64,000 nt of DNA, taken from assembly GCF_001907245.1 (NCBI RefSeq), contig NZ_MQSU01000001.1, positions 332,224 to 396,223 on the forward strand, read 5' to 3'. Position numbers and translations under genes: made by a program. The notes under the pieces are model-generated. The model was not told where the DNA came from. It ran no database searches and worked only from the letters and a program-made list of their open reading frames with translations. Positions 34,517 through 42,575 of the stretch are shown piece by piece (position 1 is the first letter of the stretch; each line of letters starts with the position of its first letter). The DNA comes from Boudabousia liubingyangii (GTDB lineage Bacteria; Actinomycetota; Actinomycetes; Actinomycetales; Actinomycetaceae).

Positions 34517-35287
34517 ATGAAACTGGTAAAACCCCTCGAAAATGTCTCTGCTAGAGCGAACAACGAGCTAATCAAGCTTTTGCGCATCGCGGTCCCAGTG
34601 ATCCTAGGGCTCTTCTTCTACTTTACGATCGTTTGGATCACCAATGACCTCTCTGAATCTCTAGGTAGATCTCTAGCGTATGTAGCAGACATAGTTCTGG
34701 CCGGTCTGGTGGCAGCATTATTTTTTGGATTTCGAATCCTAATGAACCGCCTAGCCCGGCATAGTTGGCGGACGCCGCTAAAACCCATCATCGAAGACTA
34801 CTTTGGGATCGACATTGACGGCCCCAAACGCGACCTGCCCTACAACGCAGAAGAAGTCTTGAATTTCCTAACCCCAATGACTAAGAGCGCAGAATTTTCT
34901 ACCTTCAGTATCTTCCGCTCAATGGAGCTCAAAGGCCTCGTGTATTCTCCCACGTCAGACCCCGTTTCTCACGAAGAAGAACAGGCTCTTAGAGAATCTC
35001 AAATGTTCAGTCCTTGGATCCTGCCAATTTTCGACACTGAGGCTAAAGGCACCCAATTCGGCATGCCAAGCGAATGGTATCCGGGCCTAACATCAGTAAA
35101 CGATCTAGTAAATGCACGGGATAGCTACATCACCAGCCAAGAAACACTAGAAATGATGGAAGTACTCAGCCCCTATACCGGAAAAACCTGCGCCTTCCCC
35201 GTCAACCCCTTCGAGCCAATCTACTACCTACTAAAGTTCTTTGGCCTACGACAGCTTAACTACGGACCCACTTACTCAGCGGAGTAA
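34517..35287 (+). CDS. Membrane protein of unknown function, paralogue 3 (divergent)
   Basis: This 256-residue member is the most diverged of the three. It has two helices (about 25-46 and 55-76), WRTPLKPIIEDYFGIDI, WILPIFDTEAKGTQFG and the signature SPYTGKTCAFPVNPFEPIYYLL. The spacing to paralogue 2 is 55 bases. The gene ends six bases before the convergent MFS gene ends, with no terminator visible between them. Confidence 0.72.
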   Translation: MKLVKPLENVSARANNELIKLLRIAVPVILGLFFYFTIVWITNDLSESLGRSLAYVADIVLAGLVAALFFGFRILMNRLARHSWRTPLKPIIEDYFGIDIDGPKRDLPYNAEEVLNFLTPMTKSAEFSTFSIFRSMELKGLVYSPTSDPVSHEEEQALRESQMFSPWILPIFDTEAKGTQFGMPSEWYPGLTSVNDLVNARDSYITSQETLEMMEVLSPYTGKTCAFPVNPFEPIYYLLKFFGLRQLNYGPTYSAE

Positions 35288-35293
35288 CAAAGT

Positions 35294-36652
35294 TTATGCC
35301 AGGGGATTCCGGGCAGTCTCAGTGGCCAGCTGATAAATCAAACCACCCAAAACCAATAACACCCCAAAGACCCACAGTGCCGGAACTACCGCCGACAGGG
35401 AAATCTGGCCGTGCAGGGCAGCGGGTCCCAGTAGCAAACCAACCAGTGCGGGGCCAATAATCTTAGCAATCGCGCCGGTACCGTACCCTAAACCTAGGCC
35501 GCGGCCTCGGACATGAGTGGGGAACTGTTCCGCCCCAAAAAGGTTCACGATTCCAAAAGCACCGTCCCCAAAAGCCAAAATCAGCACCAGACCCGCATAG
35601 AACCAGGCACCCTGGCCGGTAGCACCCGCCGCTGCGCGACTGGCGGAAATCGCACACAAGAACGCACCCGCTCCCCCAGCCAGACCGTAAAGCAACATGG
35701 TGGTCCGGCGACCAATACGGTCACAAACCCAGGCGCTGAAAGCTCGGCCAGCAATGTCCGCCAGAGAAATCCACATGAACATGGTGCCCACAGCCGCAGC
35801 GGAATAGCCGAAAGCCTCAGACAGTAGCGACTGACCCCAAGACTGGACCGTGAATACCCCTAGGATGAAGCAGAAGGAACCGAAAGCCACCACCAGGTAG
35901 GGACGCCAGTAGTGACGGAAGAACTGGCCCAGTGACTGTTCTTGCTTGACCTCATCCGTGTGAGGTGCCGGCAGGGGTGCTAACTGATCCACCGGTAGTT
36001 CCATAGCCCACGCGTAGGCTTGACGCGCTTCCTCGTCGCGGCCTACCGCCAACAGGAAGCGGGGAGATTCGGGGACGCGCGCAATCCACAGCAGCAGGAA
36101 GATGGGGATCACGCCGAGGGCGATCAGCCCCCGCCAACCCAGCACGTCACCAAAATAGCGTTGCGCAAAAGCCCCCAAGAAGAGTCCCGCGGGGATGAAG
36201 ACAGACACTAGGCCGGTGAACATGCCGCGTTTGGCGCGAGGCATGAACTCTTGCACATAAGGGATAGTAGTGATGTTCAGGGCGGCCACCCCGGCACCCA
36301 CGCCCACCCGGAAAGCCGCCAGCATGATCCAACCGCGATCCGGGGTCAGCAGGGACAGGGCAGTAAAGCCCACGAAAGTCAAGATGCAGTAGTTGAAGGT
36401 GCGCTTGCGGCCAATTTTATCCGCAATGCTGCCACCCAACCAAGAGCCTAGGACCGTCCCGAAACCAGAACAGGTAAGGATCACACCAGCCTCAAAGCCG
36501 GTTAGGTTCCAAGGTTTGGTGAGCAGTGAGACCACGAACCCGATTAGGAAAAGGTCGAAGTATTCGGCCACATTGGCCACAATCCCCAGGGCGATCAGTT
36601 CCCGCTGGCGGGTTGTCAGGGGCCGGGTTTCAATCTGCTCAACAACATCCAT
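35294..36652 (-). CDS. MFS transporter
   Basis: This 452-residue protein has twelve predicted helices with GSIADKIGRKRTF in loop 2-3, PESPRFLLAVGRDEEARQ before the central loop and DRIGRRTTMLL in loop 8-9. This is the sugar/metabolite:H+ symporter group. The opening RQRELIALGIVANVAEYFDLFLIGFVV resembles AAHS/niacin-type members as well, so the substrate is open. No ribosome site is seen; the ATG is 7 bases after TAAGCT, compatible with a leaderless start. It lies downstream of the GH20 gene on the same strand with 120 bases between. Confidence 0.85.
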   Translation of the reverse strand: MDVVEQIETRPLTTRQRELIALGIVANVAEYFDLFLIGFVVSLLTKPWNLTGFEAGVILTCSGFGTVLGSWLGGSIADKIGRKRTFNYCILTFVGFTALSLLTPDRGWIMLAAFRVGVGAGVAALNITTIPYVQEFMPRAKRGMFTGLVSVFIPAGLFLGAFAQRYFGDVLGWRGLIALGVIPIFLLLWIARVPESPRFLLAVGRDEEARQAYAWAMELPVDQLAPLPAPHTDEVKQEQSLGQFFRHYWRPYLVVAFGSFCFILGVFTVQSWGQSLLSEAFGYSAAAVGTMFMWISLADIAGRAFSAWVCDRIGRRTTMLLYGLAGGAGAFLCAISASRAAAGATGQGAWFYAGLVLILAFGDGAFGIVNLFGAEQFPTHVRGRGLGLGYGTGAIAKIIGPALVGLLLGPAALHGQISLSAVVPALWVFGVLLVLGGLIYQLATETARNPLA

Positions 36653-36772
36653 GCGGTATAGCTTAGCGGGACTTAGGGACTTTATTCCTATTGAATACTT
36701 ATTTTCATTTGACCTTGCTAGGCTTGGAACCTAACCCGCAACCAGTACCACCACAGTTCTTTAGCTTTAATC

Positions 36773-37975
36773 CTAGGGAGTGTCGAAAGTATAGTGCGAT
36801 AGGGTCACCCCTTGGCCTTCTAGGTACTCGCATTCACTTTTCATACGAGCAACCAAGTCATCCCATTCGATATTATCTCCACACCAAGCCTTTTCAGAAA
36901 CCAGTAAGAGTCTGGGGAATGCCTGCCTTAGTAGTTCCTGTCCGTCAAGTACGTATTCCGCCCAAACTGAAGCCTGAAGGCCAAGGATTCTGTCATCTTC
37001 CGGGATGGGAAGATGCCAAAGATCTTGAAGTGTAATTGGATTGGTCATCCCCACAGGCTCATCTGGCTCATTACTGGCGACTCGATTTAGATATAGATAG
37101 TTGGCGTCAGCGGAAATATATGGATGACCGCTCTGTTGAGCCATCTGGACACCACCTTCTTCTTCCCAGCCGACCACCAGGTCGCTTGGATCGAGTCCGG
37201 TTTGGCAAGCTTCGTTCCAGACCGCAGCACGGCGCCCATGCTGATGCAGCACTCGCCTTGCAATATTCATAAACCAGCCCTGTAGTGCTGATCCCCCGCT
37301 AAGATTCTGCTTTCGGCACCACGCCATTAAATCAGCATCTGCCTCCCACTTTTCCCATTTGCACTCATCTCCCCCTAGGTGAATATACTCAGCGTCGGGG
37401 AATAGCTCGCACACTCTACCGAACAGGGTTTCGATAAAGTTTGTGGCAAAGTCTGAGGGCCAGAGCAAGTCGTTTTCAATCCCCCATTCAGACTGTGGGC
37501 GATCACGGTAGATTGGATTCCCCAGTTCTGGATAGGCGCGAATTGCCGCTGCCATATGACCCGGGAGGTCAACCTCAGGCATTACCTTGATACCCTTTGA
37601 AGCGGCATAAGAAACAATTTCTTTGATCTCGGAGTCCGAGTAACCGCCCCCGTGCCATTGAGTTTCAGCACGCCGCACACAGTCTTTAGCTTTTTCTTGT
37701 TCAACATTTGAGTAGTGCAAGAAATCCATTCGAGGAAGCTGGCTTGAAACTGTTTCTAGTTTTGGATACTGCGGCACTGAAAAACGCCAGCCGGCGTCAT
37801 CAGTGAGATGCCAGTGCAGGACGTTGAATCGGTAACGATTAAGTAGGTCTAGTAGGGTTTTTACTTCATCTACCTGGAAACAGGTCCGAGCTGAGTCAAG
37901 TAGGAATCCCCTCCATTGGAACTTTGGTTGTTCAATTTTGGGATTAGGAATTAGTGACGTTGACATGTTTAGCAT
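36773..37975 (-). CDS. GH20 beta-N-acetylhexosaminidase, cytoplasmic
   Basis: This 400-residue enzyme contains only the GH20 catalytic barrel. It starts RGFLLDSARTCFQVDEVK, continues HWHLTDDAGWRF and GIKVMPEVDLPGHM, and carries the catalytic Asp-Glu pair in HLGGDE (Asp203/Glu204). Trp-rich substrate pocket elements include VWNEACQTG and QASVWAEYV. GH20 enzymes cleave terminal GlcNAc or GalNAc by substrate-assisted catalysis. There is no signal peptide and no N-terminal GH20b domain, so it should act inside the cell on imported oligosaccharides. It is the last gene of the ABC importer operon, 24 bases after the MalG-like permease, behind GAGGTAGAA. Confidence 0.92.
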   Translation of the reverse strand: MLNMSTSLIPNPKIEQPKFQWRGFLLDSARTCFQVDEVKTLLDLLNRYRFNVLHWHLTDDAGWRFSVPQYPKLETVSSQLPRMDFLHYSNVEQEKAKDCVRRAETQWHGGGYSDSEIKEIVSYAASKGIKVMPEVDLPGHMAAAIRAYPELGNPIYRDRPQSEWGIENDLLWPSDFATNFIETLFGRVCELFPDAEYIHLGGDECKWEKWEADADLMAWCRKQNLSGGSALQGWFMNIARRVLHQHGRRAAVWNEACQTGLDPSDLVVGWEEEGGVQMAQQSGHPYISADANYLYLNRVASNEPDEPVGMTNPITLQDLWHLPIPEDDRILGLQASVWAEYVLDGQELLRQAFPRLLLVSEKAWCGDNIEWDDLVARMKSECEYLEGQGVTLSHYTFDTP

Positions 37976-37999
37976 TTCTACCTCGGTTATCCACGCGAA

Positions 38000-38827
38000 C
38001 TAGCCCTTTACGGCCCCTGAGACCATTCCCTGAGAAATCTTGTTTTGAACTAGAGAGAAAACTACGATCACAGGAACGGCAATGAGGGTGGCTCCCGCCA
38101 TAACGCCGCCCCAGTTGGTATTCCGTAGTCCTTGTTCGAAAGACTGCAGCCAGATCGGTAGTGTGATGGCTGATTGCTTCGAGAGGACGATTAGGGCAAG
38201 GGTGTATTCGTTCCAAGCAAATAGGAAAGCGAACACCGATGTGGCCACGATTCCCGGAAGCAGCAACGGTAGGGTCACAATTCTAAAAGCTTTGATACGC
38301 GAGCATCCGTCTACCATCGCGGCCTCCTCAAGTTCAATTGGAATTCCATCTACGAAACCGCGAAGCATCCAAGTGATGAAGGGGATGATTGCGCCAATGT
38401 AAAGAATTGTCAGCCCAATTACGGAGTTGAGCAGGCCCCAGGTATCAAGCATTCGATACTGAGAGATGAACATTGCTTCGGCAGGGATCATCTGTACTAC
38501 CAGAATTGCTACGATCAAAGAGGTTCGCCCTTTAAAACGGAATCGTGACAGCCCCATTGCCGCTAGGACAGCGCAGGTAGAGGCCACTAGAACCGTTAGT
38601 GTCGCAGCGATAAGCGACATTGATAGGGCGGTCCAAAAACGGGAATCCGAAAGAACGTAGATGAAGTTGTCGAAGGTCGGATGTACGGGAATCAGATTAG
38701 GCGGATTCTTCATCACGTCCCGTTCAGTTTGGAGGGCCGAATTAACCATCCAATAAACAGGTATGATCCACAAAAAGCTTGCCAGTAAGATGATTGTAGT
38801 CGCTAGTTTTGAGGTCTTCTTATGCAT
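38000..38827 (-). CDS. Sugar ABC transporter permease, MalG-like
   Basis: This 275-residue permease has six membrane helices, the EAA loop LEEAAMVDGCSRIKAFRIVTLP, the opening WIIPVYWMVNSALQTERDV and the ending QNKISQGMVSGAVKG. This is the standard length for the MalG group. It is one base from the MalF-like gene, with a GGGAGAAG ribosome site. It belongs to the operon ending in the GH20 gene, which indicates import of an amino-sugar oligosaccharide. Confidence 0.92.
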   Translation of the reverse strand: MHKKTSKLATTIILLASFLWIIPVYWMVNSALQTERDVMKNPPNLIPVHPTFDNFIYVLSDSRFWTALSMSLIAATLTVLVASTCAVLAAMGLSRFRFKGRTSLIVAILVVQMIPAEAMFISQYRMLDTWGLLNSVIGLTILYIGAIIPFITWMLRGFVDGIPIELEEAAMVDGCSRIKAFRIVTLPLLLPGIVATSVFAFLFAWNEYTLALIVLSKQSAITLPIWLQSFEQGLRNTNWGGVMAGATLIAVPVIVVFSLVQNKISQGMVSGAVKG

Positions 38828-38828
38828 C

Positions 38829-39764
38829 TCAGACTTCTCCCTGCTTGAATAGCATCTTCAAATAGTGGCTGGTTAGAACTAGGGTGAGAATCAAAATCAC
38901 CATTGCTAGAGCAGAGGCCATACCGTAGTTACCCCTAGAGATACCGGTCTGGTAGACGTATGTACCAAGCAGGTTTGTTTCTTCTTGAATCCCGCCACTC
39001 TGCTGAAGGACGTAGATTTGAGTAAATACGCGTAGATCCCAGATGATCTGAAGTACCCCGATTAGCGCGATTACCGGTGAAATAACCGGAAGCATAATGT
39101 GACGGATTTGTTGCCAACTGTTTGCCCCATCGAGCATAGAGGCTTCGAGCATATCCTCACTAACCTGCGCCAGGGCGGCGTAAATAGAGATCGTCACCAA
39201 TGGGATTGATTGCCAGATAATGATGATCGAGGCGACTAAGTAAAAGGTAAAGACACTACCTGAGAGCCAGTTATAGTGCGCCATTTCTTTAAAGCCAAGG
39301 CTTGAGAGCACCCAGTTAATCAAACCAAAGTTTGGATCGATTAACCACTGCCAGACCGTCAGCGAAGCAAGCGCCGGCATTGCCCACACAACTACCAGTG
39401 TCGTATTTAGGATTCGTCTAGCCCAGGGCGCGGTGCGCAATAGCAAGAGGGATAGACCGATACCAATAAACATAGTAATGGAAGCAGTAACTAAGCAAAA
39501 TAACAGAGATTTTCCAAAGACTTTCCAGAAGTAGGGGTTCGTCAGAATACTCTTATAGTTATCAAAAAATACCCATTCTGCGGGAGCGCCGAATTGTTGT
39601 TCAAGTCCAAATTTTTGGAAGGACATGATGATCTGCTTTGCCAAGGGATACCCTAGGGTTACAAGCACCATCACAATTGCAGGAAGTATCAAAAGATAGG
39701 CTGCTATTGGTTTTTTGAAATGTAGCTTTTCTGCGTCTGGTTTTTTGTTCAGAGTAGACCTCAT
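38829..39764 (-). CDS. Sugar ABC transporter permease, MalF-like
   Basis: This 311-residue permease begins AAYLLILPAIVMVLVTLGYPLAK and has six helices and the EAA loop LEASMLDGANSWQQIRHIMLPVI. It partners the MalG-like subunit. The ribosome site is AAGGG seven bases before ATG 39764. It is separated from the binding protein gene by 83 bases that contain a stem-loop. Confidence 0.92.
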   Translation of the reverse strand: MRSTLNKKPDAEKLHFKKPIAAYLLILPAIVMVLVTLGYPLAKQIIMSFQKFGLEQQFGAPAEWVFFDNYKSILTNPYFWKVFGKSLLFCLVTASITMFIGIGLSLLLLRTAPWARRILNTTLVVVWAMPALASLTVWQWLIDPNFGLINWVLSSLGFKEMAHYNWLSGSVFTFYLVASIIIIWQSIPLVTISIYAALAQVSEDMLEASMLDGANSWQQIRHIMLPVISPVIALIGVLQIIWDLRVFTQIYVLQQSGGIQEETNLLGTYVYQTGISRGNYGMASALAMVILILTLVLTSHYLKMLFKQGEV

Positions 39765-39799
39765 CGTAAACCCTTATTTGATCGTTTAGTTCTTTGGGC

Positions 39800-39832
39800 G
39801 GGTGGGGCAACCCCGTGCTGATTGCCCCACCC
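39800..39832 (-). terminator. Intra-operon hairpin after the second binding protein gene
   Basis: GGGTGGGGCAA (39800-39810) pairs with TTGCCCCACCC (39822-39832), 11 bp, between the binding protein and MalF-like genes. The arrangement copies that in the first ABC operon. Confidence 0.7.
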
Positions 39833-39847
39833 ACGCGTTGGTTAGAC

Positions 39848-41131
39848 TCAGTTACCGGAGTTCAGCTCTTTTTCAAGCATCTGAGAGAAATCATTTGCGG
39901 TCTTCTGGAGATCTTCACCCTTGGCAATACGGGTAAAGAAGTCATTTACGGCGCCATCATCAGCTGCTACACCCCATTGTGGGGTGTTCGGGGTCAGCTT
40001 CGTGTTGGCAACAATCTGCTGCGAAATCTCACCGAAGGGGCCGCTCACACTATCTGCATACTTTAGGTTTCCAGGTACCCAGCCATCCTTGGCAATCAGT
40101 TCTTGGAAGCCCTTGCTAAAGATGACTTCTAGCGCCTTTGCTGCCAGTTCAGGATTCTGTGCATTTTTTGCCATGGAAATATTGGAACCACCAGCGAAGG
40201 TTGCGCCAGCAACACCAGGAGTCTTTGACGGTAGAGCGAATACGCCCACCTTCCCTTCATCCCAGAGTTTCTTATCGATCTTTACCCCAATGTTTCCGGT
40301 ACCGACCAGAACACCGGTCTTTCCATCGTTGAAGTTACGTTCAAACGACTTCTGACCGGCCTGGGAATCGAGCCCAAATTTGGTTCCCTTTTCGAACAGG
40401 TCTTTTAGCATGTTCAGAGCTTCCATGGATTCCGGTGAGGTTACCAAGGACTTCCATTTACCATTTTCGAGCTTCGCATAGTCAAAGCCATCGGCAAAAA
40501 GTACTGATTCAACACCGTGACCATCAACCGCTGCGAGATACATGCCGCTGAAGCCTTCGACACCCTCAGGGTTAGCTTCTTGCAGCTTGATGACAGCGTT
40601 CTTAAAGTCGCCAATAGTTTGGGGAACTTCAATTCCGGCCTTTTGGAAGAGGTCTTTACGGTAGTAAACGCCGCGTGCACCAGCGTAGAGCGGGTATCCG
40701 TAAATCTTACCGTTAACCGTCGTCGCATCAACGAATGAAGGAATTAGGTCTTTACCACCTAATTTTTCCTTCAGATTCGTTACATCCGCGAAGGCCCCGA
40801 CAGTGGTAAAGGTTGCCGACTGGGTATTACCAGTTTCGACTAGGTCAGGGCTCTCCGTCTTGGATGCCAATGAAGTCTGAAGTTTTGCCACAATTCCCGG
40901 CCAAGGCTGAATTTCTACAGTAAGTTTGGCACCAGGGTTTTGTTTTTCGAATTCTTCTTTCAGATACTTCTGGGCATCTTCTGAGATTGAGCCTTCCATA
41001 AACCAGACTCGAACGTTTTTGTCAGCTGCCTCAGAGGTACCCGAGCCAGATCCGTTGCTTCCGCTGCATGCGGTTAGGGTGCCTGCAAGGCTAAAAGCCA
41101 ACATTGCACCAAGTATTTGTGTCTTCTTCAT
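39848..41131 (-). CDS. Sugar ABC transporter substrate-binding lipoprotein (GH20 operon)
   Basis: This 427-residue lipoprotein has the signal MKKTQILGAMLAFSLAGT, lipobox LTAC (Cys22) and a Ser/Gly-rich linker. The extracellular solute-binding fold follows (VRVWFMEGSISEDAQKYLKEE; PLYAGARGVYYRKDLFQKAG; GVLVGTGNIG). Its partner genes are two permeases and a cytoplasmic GH20 enzyme, so the ligand is likely a GlcNAc- or GalNAc-ended oligosaccharide. A strong promoter (TTGACA-16-TAGAAT) and an operator-like repeat lie upstream. Confidence 0.92.
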   Translation of the reverse strand: MKKTQILGAMLAFSLAGTLTACSGSNGSGSGTSEAADKNVRVWFMEGSISEDAQKYLKEEFEKQNPGAKLTVEIQPWPGIVAKLQTSLASKTESPDLVETGNTQSATFTTVGAFADVTNLKEKLGGKDLIPSFVDATTVNGKIYGYPLYAGARGVYYRKDLFQKAGIEVPQTIGDFKNAVIKLQEANPEGVEGFSGMYLAAVDGHGVESVLFADGFDYAKLENGKWKSLVTSPESMEALNMLKDLFEKGTKFGLDSQAGQKSFERNFNDGKTGVLVGTGNIGVKIDKKLWDEGKVGVFALPSKTPGVAGATFAGGSNISMAKNAQNPELAAKALEVIFSKGFQELIAKDGWVPGNLKYADSVSGPFGEISQQIVANTKLTPNTPQWGVAADDGAVNDFFTRIAKGEDLQKTANDFSQMLEKELNSGN

Positions 41132-41165
41132 GTCTGCACCTTTGCTAGAGATTAGAGTGACGTAG

Positions 41166-41213
41166 AACGCAACCGCGTTGTAAATATTCTACACACCTTA
41201 GAAAAAGTGTCAA
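41166..41213 (-). promoter_or_regulatory. Promoter and operator-like repeat of the GH20/ABC operon
   Basis: On the minus strand a perfect TTGACA (41213-41208) is followed after 16 bases by TAGAAT (41191-41186). Immediately downstream, AACGC-AACC-GCGTT (41166-41179) is an inverted repeat overlapping the predicted start of transcription, a natural repressor position. Confidence 0.65.
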
Positions 41214-41217
41214 GAAG

Positions 41218-41243
41218 GTTTACAGAATTGAAATAAGGTAAAC
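41218..41243. promoter_or_regulatory. Inverted repeat before the ROK regulator gene
   Basis: GTTTAC (41218-41223) and GTAAAC (41238-41243) are inverted copies separated by 14 bases. The right arm is part of TAAACT (41239-41244), which lies 6 bases before the ROK gene's ATG and would make its transcript leaderless. The repeat may serve autoregulation. Confidence 0.45.
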
Positions 41244-41250
41244 TGTATTC

Positions 41251-42546
41251 ATGGATAACAAGGTAAGTCGCTCCGCTTCAATACTGCTGTGCCAATTAGC
41301 AGCACACGGCCCAAGTTATCGTGCCGAACTGGCACGAAAAGCGAAGGTCTCTAGGACCACGACCTCAACCCTTGTCAAAGAACTCTTAGCTGCCAAGTTA
41401 GTTCAGGAAACACTTAATCAGGACGTTCACAATAGCAGTGAAGATCTACTACCGAAAGCCAATCGGACGCAATCTAGCGAAAACGAAAAGCTAAAAACAA
41501 AACTTCGGGTCACGACCAATAGTGGAGTTATTGGATCTATTGTGTGCCTACACGGAACGGTAGGTACGGCATTAGCGCGTATTGACGGCTCTATTATCAG
41601 CAAGCGGGTTTTTTCTGCCGGTGCCGCTTTTGGCCCACAGCTCTTATTAGAGCAGGGCAGCAAAATGCTTTACGAGCAGCTTGAAGAAAATAACCTCGAA
41701 CTTAGCAAACTGATTGCTATTCACCTGGCAGTTGATACTCAGTGTGATGAGAAAACGGGTGAAGTACTGGGCGGCGAAGCTTCCGCAAACTGGATGGGAA
41801 TCAACCCGAAACAGTGGGTTTCCAATAAATTCCACGTTCCGGTTCAAATCCAAAACACTGCGCGTCTTCAGGCATTTGCAGAATATCTGATGGGCAATGG
41901 GCGGGGACATAACAACGTTCTTTACATCAACGTTTCTTATGGAGTGGCACTGGGTCAGGTAGTTGATGGCCAGATTATGTCCGGCTCTCATGGCGGATCA
42001 GGCGAACTAGGACACTTGATTTATAACTGGAATGGCCCTAGGTGCTCCTGTGGCAATAATGGGTGCTTGCAGCAATACATTTCAATCCCCGCATTGCTGA
42101 AAAATGCTGAAGCAATTGCCGCCGGATCGGAGCAGCCAGAATCATTTTCCGAACTTTTGGCTTTAGCACATAAGAATCCAGAAATTAATGAGCTGCTTTC
42201 AGAAGCTGGCAGGATTACCGGTCGAGCCTTGGTTAATGTCGCACATCTTCTTGATCCTGATCAGATTATTTTGGGTGGTGAAGTGGCTTCCGTTGGCCGC
42301 GTATTCACGGACCCAGTAACCGAAGAACTTCACTCACACACCCTGCCCCTGATTAAGAGCAATCTAGAGGTAACATCTCAAGACGTCGCCCAGAACTTCG
42401 AAGTACTCGCTATCAGCGGTATTGAATCCATGAGAAGGAAAGCAGAGTTCTACCCCACCGTCTTGAAACATCTTCGGCTTGATGAAAGCCCTGTTACCTT
42501 AGCGGCAGTCTCGACGCTTTCTCAAAAAGCCCAAAATCCCCACTGA
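41251..42546 (+). CDS. ROK-family regulator of the GH20/ABC operon
   Basis: This 431-residue protein has an N-terminal winged helix (SYRAELARKAKVSRTTTSTLVKELLAAKLV). A ROK domain with an intact zinc motif CSCGNNGC follows, plus GHLIYNWNGPR and LDPDQIILGGEVASVG. The gene diverges from the GH20 ABC operon with 119 bases between, so it is the obvious local regulator, NagC/Mlc-like. No ribosome site precedes the ATG; TAAACT six bases upstream suggests a leaderless transcript. The effector is presumably an amino sugar or its phosphate (inference). Confidence 0.88.
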   Translation: MDNKVSRSASILLCQLAAHGPSYRAELARKAKVSRTTTSTLVKELLAAKLVQETLNQDVHNSSEDLLPKANRTQSSENEKLKTKLRVTTNSGVIGSIVCLHGTVGTALARIDGSIISKRVFSAGAAFGPQLLLEQGSKMLYEQLEENNLELSKLIAIHLAVDTQCDEKTGEVLGGEASANWMGINPKQWVSNKFHVPVQIQNTARLQAFAEYLMGNGRGHNNVLYINVSYGVALGQVVDGQIMSGSHGGSGELGHLIYNWNGPRCSCGNNGCLQQYISIPALLKNAEAIAAGSEQPESFSELLALAHKNPEINELLSEAGRITGRALVNVAHLLDPDQIILGGEVASVGRVFTDPVTEELHSHTLPLIKSNLEVTSQDVAQNFEVLAISGIESMRRKAEFYPTVLKHLRLDESPVTLAAVSTLSQKAQNPH

Positions 42547-42575
42547 TAACACCAAAGATAGCTACAGAAAAGCGT

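Noticed and set aside
35513-36451. Several plus-strand frames opposite the MFS gene at 35.3-36.7 kb
   Set aside because: All are antisense to a transporter with complete family motifs and have no supporting start signals.
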